Below are positions 25,395-34,600 of a DNA stretch of 64,000 nt, one piece after another (the stretch's first letter is position 1; every line of letters starts with the position of its first letter). The notes below the pieces were generated by a model. That model saw nothing but the letters and a program-made list of their open reading frames with translations, was not told the origin of the DNA and ran no database searches. The DNA is from Saprospiraceae bacterium (GTDB lineage: Bacteria > Bacteroidota > Bacteroidia > Chitinophagales > Saprospiraceae). The position numbers and the translations under genes are program-made. The DNA lies in NCBI GenBank assembly GCA_020630435.1, contig JAHDBJ010000018.1, positions 1 to 64,000 of the forward strand, read 5' to 3'.

Positions 25395-26759
25395 ATGCAA
25401 AAATATATATTCCTAGTCTTTACTTGCACTTTACTTATTATTGCTTGTCAAAAAGATGATAATTCTGGCCTAAATCCTCCAAATACGGAAGAACCGACTT
25501 CAAGTTGGGAATTGATTCAACGACAAATTTTTGAACCCAATTGTGTGGCTTGTCACACAGCAGGAACAACATTTGCCAATCAATCTGGATTGGTACTTAC
25601 AGAAGATGTAGCTTACGAAAACCTAGTTGACAAATTACCTAAAAATCCTGCTGCTGTTGCTGACGGTCTAATGCTCTTAGAACAAAACGGACTTCCTAGT
25701 CTTTATACTAGTTTTCTGTGGGAAAAGATCAATGCACCAAACCAAGATCATTTTTACCAAGATCATCCTGAATATGGTGAAATTATGCCACTTGGCACTC
25801 CTCCTCTGACAAACGGCGAATTAGAATATATAAGACAATGGATTGTCGCTGGAGCCCCTAAAGAAAGTTTTGTGGTAGATGAAGCAGTTTTAGAAGACGA
25901 CACAAGATTTGAACCACCAGCGGAGGATTTTGTTCCACTTGCCATTCCTGTATCTGGCGTTCAGCTCCATTTAGGCCCTTTTCAAGTTGCTCCTAATTAT
26001 GAACGAGAATTGTTCCAATATCAAAAATTAAATAACACCGAAGATTTATACGTCAATAATATTGAAATCGCTATGCGAAAAGGAAGTCATCATTTTATTT
26101 TGTATGATTATCCTAGTGGTGATGAACCTATCGAGGGGGAGATTAGAGATCTTCGTGATGAGAATGGCAATGATAACTTTGAAACGCTTTTTTCTATGCG
26201 TAATCAAATCTTCGTTTTTGGGACACAATTCAGAAATACAAATTATACTTATCCTGAAGGTGTTGCTTTAAAGATTCCTGCAGGACAAGGTTTCGACCTA
26301 AATTCGCATTATGTTAATTATGGAGATAGCCCCGTAACGGGTGAGGTATACGTTAACCTAAATACCGTTGATCCTTCTAAGGTGGAGCATGAAGCAGAAG
26401 AACTCTTTTTAAGTAAAACCAGTATCTTCTTACCTGCTAATCAAGAAACCACGTTAAAATCTGAATTCACCTTCTCCGATAAACGCCACGTCTTCCTATT
26501 AACATCTCATGCGCATCGCTTGATGAAAGAATTTAGAATATTTATCAAAGGTGGAGCAAGAGATGGTGAATTGGTCTATTTTACAAATGATTGGGAACAT
26601 CCTGCTTTAATCAACTTTGAACCAGCTATCACACTTAACCCAGGTGAAGGCTTAAGGGCAGAAGCCGTTTATGATAATTATACCGATCAGAACGTAAGTT
26701 TTGGTTTAAAGAGTACCGACGAAATGATGATAATTTTTGGAGCATATTATAAAGATTAA
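25395..26759 (+). CDS. Haem-motif plus copper monooxygenase-like lipoprotein
   Basis: 454 aa. Lipobox IIAC then QKDDN, a close match to the acidic surface-export signal of Bacteroidota lipoproteins. Cytochrome motif CVACH at residues 50-54 (IFEPNCVACH, as in cytochrome c-like domains fused to other enzymes). The C-terminal half has all copper ligands in the order of peptidylglycine/dopamine monooxygenases: His232-His233 (SHHFILY), His305 (NSHYVN), HxH at 372/374 (SHAHRL) and Met at 444/445. This suggests a type II copper, ascorbate-dependent-like monooxygenase with a built-in electron-transfer haem. Substrate unknown. Confidence 0.8.
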   Translation: MQKYIFLVFTCTLLIIACQKDDNSGLNPPNTEEPTSSWELIQRQIFEPNCVACHTAGTTFANQSGLVLTEDVAYENLVDKLPKNPAAVADGLMLLEQNGLPSLYTSFLWEKINAPNQDHFYQDHPEYGEIMPLGTPPLTNGELEYIRQWIVAGAPKESFVVDEAVLEDDTRFEPPAEDFVPLAIPVSGVQLHLGPFQVAPNYERELFQYQKLNNTEDLYVNNIEIAMRKGSHHFILYDYPSGDEPIEGEIRDLRDENGNDNFETLFSMRNQIFVFGTQFRNTNYTYPEGVALKIPAGQGFDLNSHYVNYGDSPVTGEVYVNLNTVDPSKVEHEAEELFLSKTSIFLPANQETTLKSEFTFSDKRHVFLLTSHAHRLMKEFRIFIKGGARDGELVYFTNDWEHPALINFEPAITLNPGEGLRAEAVYDNYTDQNVSFGLKSTDEMMIIFGAYYKD

Positions 26760-26761
26760 AA

Positions 26762-26806
26762 GAATATGCTCACTTGAACATATTGATATTCCAAGTGAGC
26801 ATATTC
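26762..26806. terminator. Long stem-loop between convergent genes
   Basis: GAATATGCTCACTTG (26762-26776) and CAAGTGAGCATATTC (26792-26806) form a perfect 15-bp stem with a 15-nt loop. There is no T tract on either side, so it is either a Rho-independent terminator of unusual type or an mRNA 3'-end protector shared by the two genes. Confidence 0.6.
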
Positions 26807-26809
26807 GGC

Positions 26810-27181
26810 TTATACTAAGTCTTCGTCCTCATCTACTCCAATTGTTTCAACTGCTGGTGTTTTCCAAATATTGAGATACCAATAGATAGGTGCTCCTAGA
26901 GTTCCTGCAAAAAACATAATTAGAATCCACACTAAACGTTCATTACTATCAAAGTTTTCGTTCCGAGCAATATGTATTAAATAATAAATCAATAGCCCTA
27001 TTGAAAGCATTAAAACGAAAGCAATAAAATAGAAAAACAAACTAATATTACTAATTATGGCGTCTGGTTCTGGATGGATGTTTTCTCCAATAAGACTGAA
27101 GAAAAAACCAAAAGAAACAAAATAGATTACAATTGGTAAGAAGGTAAATATGCCAAGAATGATTTTTGAGTTTTTTGACAT
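26810..27181 (-). CDS. PLDc_N-like membrane protein
   Basis: 123-aa integral membrane protein with about three hydrophobic segments. The C-terminal part LVWILIMFFAGTLGAPIYWYLNIWK is the signature of the PLDc_N domain (the N-terminal membrane domain of cardiolipin synthases, also found alone). No phospholipase domain is attached, so no catalytic role is implied. A dispersed repeat (27214-27280) lies upstream. Confidence 0.75.
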   Translation of the reverse strand: MSKNSKIILGIFTFLPIVIYFVSFGFFFSLIGENIHPEPDAIISNISLFFYFIAFVLMLSIGLLIYYLIHIARNENFDSNERLVWILIMFFAGTLGAPIYWYLNIWKTPAVETIGVDEDEDLV

Positions 27182-27213
27182 TTTGTAATGTTTTTAAAAG
27201 GTGAACTTAATAA

Positions 27214-27280
27214 TGAAGTTGTTCAAAAATAGCTTACTAGCTTCTGAAAAGTCTTTTTGCTCCCCTTCTTAAACAACTTG
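27214..27280. repeat. Internally deleted GAAGTTGTT-type element
   Basis: The first 48 bases (GAAGTTGTTCAAAAATAGCT and on to TGCTCC) match the inverted right arm of the element at 31465-31622; the end TTAAACAACTTG is the other terminal repeat. At 67 bp it lacks the central hairpin. It lies between trpS and the PLDc_N gene. Confidence 0.6.
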
Positions 27281-27364
27281 AATGTATATGCCTACAAACA
27301 TATCATCAAACCAAACAAAAAACATCTTTCTTCTACTTTCCTAGTATTTTTTTAGATAAACAAC

Positions 27365-27396
27365 AAAAAGGCTATCCTCTAAAAAGAAGATAGCCT
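27365..27396 (-). terminator. Intrinsic terminator of trpS
   Basis: AGGCTATC (27369-27376) pairs with GATAGCCT (27389-27396). On the minus strand the stem is followed by a T run (TTTTTGTTG). It lies 24 bases after the trpS stop codon. Confidence 0.8.
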
Positions 27397-27419
27397 AAGT
27401 ATAATATATTTTTATAAAA

Positions 27420-28433
27420 TTATTTCAAATTCATTAAGCCTGCCAATGCTCTAACCTCTTTCAAGGTTTCTTGTGCTTTTTTACGAATATCCGAAGAGGC
27501 ATCTTTTACTTGACTTTTTATCATCTTCTTATTCGAATGGATTTCATCTAGATTCGCCTTAAACGGACGAACAAAATTTACGAGTGTATCAGCAACTTCT
27601 TGTTTCAGATCACTATACTTCAAACTTCCTGCATTATAGTCATCCATTAAGCTTTGATGAGCATCAAGGTTTTTACAAGCTCGCAACAGTTCAAAAAGAT
27701 TATGAACACCTCTACTCATCTCTCCGCCTTGGGTCTGCCCTGTATCGGTAACGGCTGACCGTACCTGTTTAGCGATTCTAGCTTCGTCTCCAAATAAGTT
27801 GACATAATGCTTCTCCCCTAGAGATTTGCTCATCTTCTTTTCTGGGTTTGCTAGAGACAACAACTTCGGCACTTGGGTATATAAAGGCTCAGGATGGGTA
27901 AAATATCCCTCTTTGAATTGATTATTGAACCGAGCCGCAATATTGCGAGACAATTCCAAATGCTGTTCCTGATCTTTACCAATTGGTACATAATCTGCAT
28001 GGTATATCAAAATATCCGCAGCTTGAAGGACAGGATAATAAAATAATCCACCCGAGATAAAAGCATCTTTGTCTTTCGTTTTTACCTGATCACTTTTATC
28101 CTTGAATTGTGTCATTCTGGTCATCTCACCATAAGAACAAACACAACCCAAAATCCATGATAATTCAATGTGTTCGGGAATTAAAGATTGGATAAAAAGA
28201 TTCTCTACTTTAATTCCAGAGGCTAGGAGTTGAAAAGCCATCTTCCAAGTATTCTCTCTCAAATTCTTTGCTTTGTAGGGCATTGTCATTGAGTGATAAT
28301 CTACAACTCCGTATACACAGTCATACTCGTTTTGTAGATTTACCCAGTTTTCAACCGCACCGAAGTAGTTTCCTAAATGTAAATCTCCTGTCGGCTGAAT
28401 ACAAGAGAGTACTTGTTTTCGCTTTTCTTCCAT
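27420..28433 (-). CDS. trpS: Tryptophan--tRNA ligase
   Basis: Class I aminoacyl-tRNA synthetase charging tRNA-Trp; 337 aa, the normal bacterial length. The HIGH-type motif is HLGN at residues 19-22 (SCIQPTGDLHLGNYFGA), and the second ATP motif is KKMSKSLG near residue 200. GKDQEQHLELSRNIAARFN is the TrpRS dimer/Trp-binding segment. Starts at a clear ATG, ends before an intrinsic terminator. A housekeeping gene with no oddity. Confidence 0.98.
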   Translation of the reverse strand: MEEKRKQVLSCIQPTGDLHLGNYFGAVENWVNLQNEYDCVYGVVDYHSMTMPYKAKNLRENTWKMAFQLLASGIKVENLFIQSLIPEHIELSWILGCVCSYGEMTRMTQFKDKSDQVKTKDKDAFISGGLFYYPVLQAADILIYHADYVPIGKDQEQHLELSRNIAARFNNQFKEGYFTHPEPLYTQVPKLLSLANPEKKMSKSLGEKHYVNLFGDEARIAKQVRSAVTDTGQTQGGEMSRGVHNLFELLRACKNLDAHQSLMDDYNAGSLKYSDLKQEVADTLVNFVRPFKANLDEIHSNKKMIKSQVKDASSDIRKKAQETLKEVRALAGLMNLK

Positions 28434-28512
28434 TGTTAAAAATTTTTAAATACGATTTTACGAATAAAACCTCAACTCTATAAGGCTTCGAATAATTCCG
28501 CAAACATCGTAT

Positions 28513-29439
28513 TTATTTCGCAATTTTTACAATATAAGATCGTTTTTCCTTATTGGTAAGCGCCGTAGAAATCATCCAAGGGTTATATACCTTTAACATA
28601 CGATAAGACATTCCATGTTTCTGAGCAAAATCTGCCCAACTAGACACAGCTCCGTCTACTGTTACAGTGTTATAATTGTCTAAAGGCGGATATTTTTGAT
28701 GATGGTCAATGTAAAAACCATAAACACTTGGATTATTTAAAATTTCTTTGATAGCCGTTATTCTAAAAACATAGCGTCCCGTTTCTATATTTAGATTTAA
28801 ATCATAATAGGAAGCTGCTTTTTGGGCTGTTATCTGCTTGCTTAATTTAGCAGCCCCTACATTATATGCTGCTGCTGCCAAAGTATAAGAACCAAAACGC
28901 TTGTGTAATTTTTTGATGTATTTTGCGGCTGCTCTAGTCGACTTTTCTACATTGAGTCGTTCGTCTACTTCTCCATTCACTACCATCCCATAATCTTTAG
29001 CTGTTCCTCGCATAAATTGCCAAAGCCCCTTAGCTCCAGCAGGTGAAGTTTCATAGCGTAGACTACTTTCTGCAACAGCGAGGTATTTAAAATCATCGGG
29101 AACGCCTTCTTCTGCTAGGATTTGTTCAAAAAGCGGCATGAAGCGCATCGCTTTTTTAATATTTAAAATCGTATTAGAATGCCAATAGGTATTTACTAAT
29201 AGTTCTCTATCCAATCGCTCTTTCACATCAAAATTATCCATTGGTAAAGGTTCGCCTGCAAACTCTACATACGACGGTAAATCTATTGCTCTAACATTTT
29301 GATAGGCTGAACTCGTAGTACTCTTTGAGGGTTTAGCATCGGAATTGGTTTTATCACCTTTATCTTTCGAAGAGCTTAATATCGCAATAGCTCCAAAACA
29401 AAACATCACAAAGCCAATTATTGAAATAGGTTTCATCAT
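28513..29439 (-). CDS. Membrane-bound lytic transglycosylase (MltD-like)
   Basis: Peptidoglycan-cleaving SLT-family enzyme of about 308 aa from the ATG at 29439; the longer frame starts with TTG. An N-terminal membrane/signal segment is followed by a Ser/Lys/Thr-rich linker. The SLT domain has the catalytic Glu in AVAESSLRYETSPAGAKGLWQFM, and AAAAYNVGAAKL and GRYVFRITAIKEIL are typical of the MltD branch. The C-terminal part (SSWADFAQKHGMSYRMLKVYNPWM) is a partial LysM-like module. It acts in the periplasm during wall turnover. Confidence 0.92.
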   Translation of the reverse strand: MMKPISIIGFVMFCFGAIAILSSSKDKGDKTNSDAKPSKSTTSSAYQNVRAIDLPSYVEFAGEPLPMDNFDVKERLDRELLVNTYWHSNTILNIKKAMRFMPLFEQILAEEGVPDDFKYLAVAESSLRYETSPAGAKGLWQFMRGTAKDYGMVVNGEVDERLNVEKSTRAAAKYIKKLHKRFGSYTLAAAAYNVGAAKLSKQITAQKAASYYDLNLNIETGRYVFRITAIKEILNNPSVYGFYIDHHQKYPPLDNYNTVTVDGAVSSWADFAQKHGMSYRMLKVYNPWMISTALTNKEKRSYIVKIAK

Positions 29440-29485
29440 TATTGTATACAATTTTCAGTATTATGGAATAGAATAAGGTCTACTT

Positions 29486-29644
29486 AGTAATGATAAAAAA
29501 ACAACTTGAATAGTTACCTAATAATCTCTTGTTTCAATACTTCGTTAAAAATACTCGTCGATGTTAGGCATCGCCTACGTTTTTTGCATCGCCTTGAAAC
29601 AATATATATTTCTAAATTGTTCAACTTATTATTTCGTCATTACT
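29486..29644. repeat. Imperfect 159-bp palindrome
   Basis: AGTAATGA (29486-29493) faces TCATTACT (29637-29644). Further inward AACTTGAA faces TTCAACTT, and TTGTTTCAA faces TTGAAACAA. The centre GATGTTAGGCATC forms its own hairpin. It could fold as one long RNA or DNA hairpin. It is a different class from the GAAGTTGTT-ended elements. Confidence 0.65.
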
Positions 29645-29661
29645 TACTTATAAAGTGATTT

Positions 29662-30186
29662 TTACTTTCTTTCTCTAGGACGTTTAAAAATAGGTACTGT
29701 AGAACAGGGTTCTCCGTACATGATACTTTGTGCATAAGGATACAACTTGTTCGTTAACTCTACATATGCTGCGACTGGCACTTCTTTGTCACTACAACCT
29801 TTAATCACTATTCTTTTACCTTGATACTGACTAGCATCCAATTGCTTTAACTTTTCAATAAATATCGTCGTGTAAAAAACCGTTTTATCCCCTTGTATAA
29901 TCCTTTTGACGTAAGGACTTGCATAAGACACTACCAGCATATATGCCCATACTGGGATAATGGCATCCGTAGAACAATACACTATCATATTTTTATCTTG
30001 GTATTGTGTCCAATCATGTTCTTTTAGGGCTTGCCTAAAATCTTTTTCTTTAAGGATCAATTCCATAAAAAGATAGTCTTTCAAATCAAACTCTAGCAAG
30101 TCCTCACTAGGATAAAAATCTTGCAGATTCAATGTAATCAATCCGCTATTAGCAACCCGATTGACTAGCGGTTTATCGTTACTCAT
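29662..30186 (-). CDS. DUF2480 family protein
   Basis: 174 aa from the ATG at 30186 (the upstream frame start is TTG). Segments LVNRVANSGLITLNLQDFYP, FDLKDYLFMELILKEKDFR and KGCSDKEVPVAAYVELTNKL are the hallmark of DUF2480, a family essentially confined to Bacteroidota with no known function. It is soluble and cytoplasmic. A Cys near GEPCS toward the C terminus is conserved in the family as I recall, though this should be checked. It stands alone, with a palindrome downstream. Confidence 0.88.
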   Translation of the reverse strand: MSNDKPLVNRVANSGLITLNLQDFYPSEDLLEFDLKDYLFMELILKEKDFRQALKEHDWTQYQDKNMIVYCSTDAIIPVWAYMLVVSYASPYVKRIIQGDKTVFYTTIFIEKLKQLDASQYQGKRIVIKGCSDKEVPVAAYVELTNKLYPYAQSIMYGEPCSTVPIFKRPRERK

Positions 30187-30409
30187 TTTATTTATTCTTT
30201 TATGACCAATCAAACAACGCTTGTTATTTGAATAATATGTTTAAATTAAATCGTCTTACTAATATAATGACAATATAGTAGGAGGGTTAGTTTGCTATTT
30301 ATCTCAATTCTGGCTTCAAGGTATAAAATAATCGTGTTATCCTCAACAATAGACCTTAACTTTTAAAAAAAATTTAATATTTCTAATCTATTTATTTGAA
30401 AAAATAAAA

Positions 30410-31444
30410 TCAAAATTTTGGACAGCCCACTTTCTGATCTTTCCTTAATTCAATATCAAAAAGATCAAAAACATAGGATACTGCTAATTCCATACCTCCT
30501 CGTCCTAATGATACAGTTGAGAGCTTTGAAACATTCAAATCATAGCTAATCGTAGCAGATAGGTTACTATAATCCAAACGAATGGTTGGTACAACAGCAT
30601 CACCAATACGATATGTTCCCCCGATATAAAGATGTGTTTCTCCTCCAAAGGTATTATTAGCATCAAGATATAATTTTGCCAATACACCAACATTAGCTTC
30701 TCGATGAGGACCTTGATTCAATAAAATAACTCTAGGAAGCAAAGAGAATATGCCATTTAGGCGAACCATAGCACCACCATGGATTGTATACCGAGTATAT
30801 AAATTTTCTTTTAAATCACTTTCGTAAAAAGTTACATCTGGTTGGTTGACATGAGCCATAGATAAACCAAAAAATACATCATTGTATTTATTGGGTGCTA
30901 AATACCAAATAAACCCTGCGGATAAATCGGTATAAAAGAAGTTATTTCGACCAAAATTCTCACCTGTTGGAATAGAGGTATCGAATATGTCTCCATTGAA
31001 TTGATTGTCAAAAAAGAGGTTTTCTTCTGTGATACTATGTTGTACCCCCCCTAGCTGAAACCCTAGTCCGATATAATGATTAGCAGCATCATTCAAAACC
31101 TTAAAATAAGCAATGGACAATTGCGCTTGTGTAATCCGAAACTCTGCATCTCCTGCTTGGTCATTCATTAATAATATCCCTGCTCCTACAAAATCATTCG
31201 TAGCAAAACCTTTCAATAAAGAAGCATCTCCTGCAACGGCAAAAGTAGTGAATGGTACAGTAACACTTCCCCATTGACTTCTATAATTCCCCATTATCCT
31301 TATATCTCCTTCCATCAATCCTGTCATTGCTGGATTTAATTGTAAGGGAGCATTATAAAATTGTGAAAAATGCAAATCTTGAGCATAACTTTTAGTAGTC
31401 ATTCCCAATAAAATAAAAACGAACAAAAGAATATTATTTTTCAT
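30410..31444 (-). CDS. PorP/SprF family T9SS membrane protein
   Basis: 344 aa. The signal peptide is followed by QDLHFSQFYNAPLQLNPAMTG, the invariant opening of PorP/SprF outer-membrane proteins. The rest is a predicted beta-barrel ending in FDLFDIEL. PorP/SprF proteins attach or help export partner type B substrates of the type IX system. It lies downstream of the large PKD adhesin gene on the same strand and is probably its partner. A dispersed repeat (31465-31622) separates the two. A paralogue is at 39772-40806, with the same start motif. Confidence 0.92.
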   Translation of the reverse strand: MKNNILLFVFILLGMTTKSYAQDLHFSQFYNAPLQLNPAMTGLMEGDIRIMGNYRSQWGSVTVPFTTFAVAGDASLLKGFATNDFVGAGILLMNDQAGDAEFRITQAQLSIAYFKVLNDAANHYIGLGFQLGGVQHSITEENLFFDNQFNGDIFDTSIPTGENFGRNNFFYTDLSAGFIWYLAPNKYNDVFFGLSMAHVNQPDVTFYESDLKENLYTRYTIHGGAMVRLNGIFSLLPRVILLNQGPHREANVGVLAKLYLDANNTFGGETHLYIGGTYRIGDAVVPTIRLDYSNLSATISYDLNVSKLSTVSLGRGGMELAVSYVFDLFDIELRKDQKVGCPKF

Positions 31445-31464
31445 TATATACTTTGGATTATTTT

Positions 31465-31622
31465 GAAGTTGTTCAAGAATAGCTGCTGAACTTATTAAAA
31501 TTGAATTTTTGTTTCCATTGCACTTTTTTAGAGCTGCATAGCCGAGCTACGGAGCGAAAAAAAAGTAAAAATGGAGGCAAAAGGCTTTTTTAGAAGCCCG
31601 TAAGCTATTTTTGAACAACTTC
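31465..31622. repeat. Full-length GAAGTTGTTC-type palindromic element
   Basis: GAAGTTGTTCAAGAATAGCT (31465-31484) and its complement at 31603-31622 differ at one base. Both arms continue to be complementary (GTTTCCATT and AATGGAGGC regions) to a central hairpin around CATAGCCGAGCTACGG. Total 158 bp, placed between the PorP gene and the PKD adhesin gene, both on the minus strand. Confidence 0.7.
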
Positions 31623-31674
31623 TTTGAATACTTTTTAAATCATAAAATTTTGGTTTTAGCTAATAGGCATTGAT

Positions 31675-34600
31675 TTATCGCAAGACAGTAACGTTCCCTT
31701 TTTTTAATAATTTACTGCCATCTAATAAACAGGGGGCTTCAATATAATATACATAAACACCTGGGTTAACTATTTCGCCTTGATGCATCCCATCCCAACC
31801 AGTATTAATGTCTTTTGTTTCAAATACTAATTCTCCCCAACGATTGAACACACGGAATACTTCTATCTCAGAAAACCCTGCCCCTCGTACGAATAAGACA
31901 TCGTTTTCTCCGTCCCCATTTGGAGAGAATCCATTGGGTATTTTAATAAAATCGTTTGAACAAGCTTGACGTCCCTCCAAACGGACTTCTGCATCTGCTT
32001 CACAACCAGTATCTAAATCAAGTACATGCACAAAATAAAGTGAATTCGTATCAGGAACGACTGTAGGATTCGGACAATCATTACAGCTCAAATCATCTGA
32101 AGGCATCCAATCGTATTGATAATTTCCAGAGCCTGTTAAGGCCTCAACTTCTAACTGGACTTGTTGCCCACTAAAATAAGGTTTAACAGGATACATTTTT
32201 AGTTCAGGTGGATAATTTACAATTGCTTCAACTTCAGCAGTTGATGAGGTACAATTATTTAAATGAGCCGTAACGGTATATAAAGTGGTTTCAGTAATCG
32301 TAGCTACAGGATTAGGAGCAGTTGGATCAGATAAACCTGTAATGGGAGTCCATTCATAACGTTCGGCTACTCCTACCGTATTGATTTGTACATCGTTCCC
32401 TAAGCAAACAGGTTCAGCAGAGGCTTCTACCTCGGCACTTGTCCGTACCACCACTTCAACATTATCTTCTAGGATACATTCATCAAATTGAATGGTCATC
32501 GTATAACTCATCGTTTCTGTAGGATTTGTAACAATAGGATTCAAAACTTTTACATCGCTCAAAAAGGTAGCTGGTGACCACGTAATGTCTCCTATCCCTC
32601 GCCCTTCTAACTGTGTAGACTGCCCAAGACAGACACCACCGTGTTCTCCTGCATCTATATCCTCTTGTCTTAAGACAGTTATAAGTATGGTATCCCTTAT
32701 CTTACATCCATTTAAATCCAATTCTAAGGTATATGTTGTAGTTTGTTGAGGACTAGCAATAGCGACTGGGCAATATTCACAATTTAATCCTGTACTAGGT
32801 ATCCAACGAGGATTACTTCCTAATCCTTCGGGTGCTCGAATTTCCGTTTCACTTCCTAAGCAAATGGCTTTATTAGGTCCTACAAAATCACCAAACTCAT
32901 TCGTCACCAATATCGTAATGGTATCTAGTGCTGGACAACCTCCTGCTCCAATAACTTCCAAAAAGTAGGAAGTTGTAACATCAGGTGAGACAAAGGGATT
33001 GGGGCAATTTTTGCAGGTAATCGTTTCGATCGTACTGGTATCCTGCCAATGATACGATTCAACCGAAGTATTGGTCACTAAAGCCTCCAACTGTACAGAT
33101 CCGCTAGCGCAAACTGCTGTTGTGTCTAATAACATAATCTCAGGAACGGGATGCGGAATAACATTGACTGTGATAGTTGCTAGATCAAAACAATCGAATT
33201 CGTTGGTGACTCTTAGCTGGTAGGTAGTCGTTGATGTAGGGGAAGCTATAGGTATCAAACAATCCGAACAGCTTAAGCCCGTATCTGGTGTCCATTCATA
33301 AGTCAAATCACCTTGAAGGCTTACAATTTCAACATCAAGTGCTACTTCTTCATTTATGCATATTGTTTTATCGGGACCAGGAATAGCCTCTGGAGTTGGA
33401 TCTACGACCAATGTTCTATAAGTGGTATCAAAGCAAGCAAAATTTGGTGAAGCTACGATTAAACTCGTCTCGTATGTTCCTTCTGTGTATTGAATAATTG
33501 GATTGCTAACCGTCGCAGTGCTGTCATTCCCAAAATCCCACTTCCATCCTGTAACATTGCCATATTCAATCATAGATTCATCAATAAAGGAAACCAACAA
33601 AGGACTACAGCCTGAGTCAGGTTGTAATGAATATGCTGCTTGCGGTTGTGCATCTACTCGAATTAAATTTTGTTTTATCTCAGTTTTACTACAAAGCGCA
33701 TTATAAACGGTTAGTGTTACGTCATATTCTCCATTGGCATTATAAAATACAATAGGATCTCTTTCTGTACTTGTAGTAGGTGTGCCGCCAGGAAATTCCC
33801 ATCTTACCGAATCAATAGGTATCGTAGAACTAGAAAAATTCGTAAATTCAATTTGTCCACCCTGACAAATAATATTTTTGTCATTAATAAAATCGATTGT
33901 AATGTCTTCTGCAAAGATAGAATCCCTCGTCAAAGTACGTTTACAACCTCCTGCATCTTCCAAAATTAATTTTGGAAGTACATCTTGAAGTTTCGTATAA
34001 ATAAAAATAAACGTATCCTTGGTTACTAAGGCAGTACTAGAGTCTATTGTTTCATTATTATATGCTAAATAATGATAAGCGGGAAGTAAGGATTCTGTAT
34101 AAAACGTATCTGCAAAAGGTACACACCCTTGATTGAGTGCAAATCTAAAATCTCCTACAGGTCCATCAATCCGAATAATACTATCTAATTGAAGGGTATC
34201 TTTACATCCTGAATAACCTGTTGCGATTAAAGTAACTGAATAGATTCCTGGTTCAGAATAGACATGAACTGGATTTTCTAGATCAGAGGTATTTCCATCT
34301 CCAAAAAACCAAAGGTTTTCATCTGGATTTGTATTTATAGATAAGTTTGTAAATGTTTCTACTAATGGAGGGCAAGCCGCATATTCTGGAGCATATTCAA
34401 AATCAGCTATAGGATTCGCAATTCTAATGGTATGACAAGTACTATCTACACATCCATTAATATCTGTTGCTAATAAACACACAGAATAAAAGCCCTCTTC
34501 ATCATAAGAATGTCTAGGGTTTCGCTCTGTTGACATAGCACCATCACCAAAATACCACTGATATGATGCGCCTATGGCTGTTGTTCTATTTCTAAACCTC

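Noticed and set aside
31520-31560. tRNA-like look of the GCATAGCCGAGCTACGG region
   Set aside because: It is the centre of a repeat element; no cloverleaf, T-loop or acceptor stem can be built.
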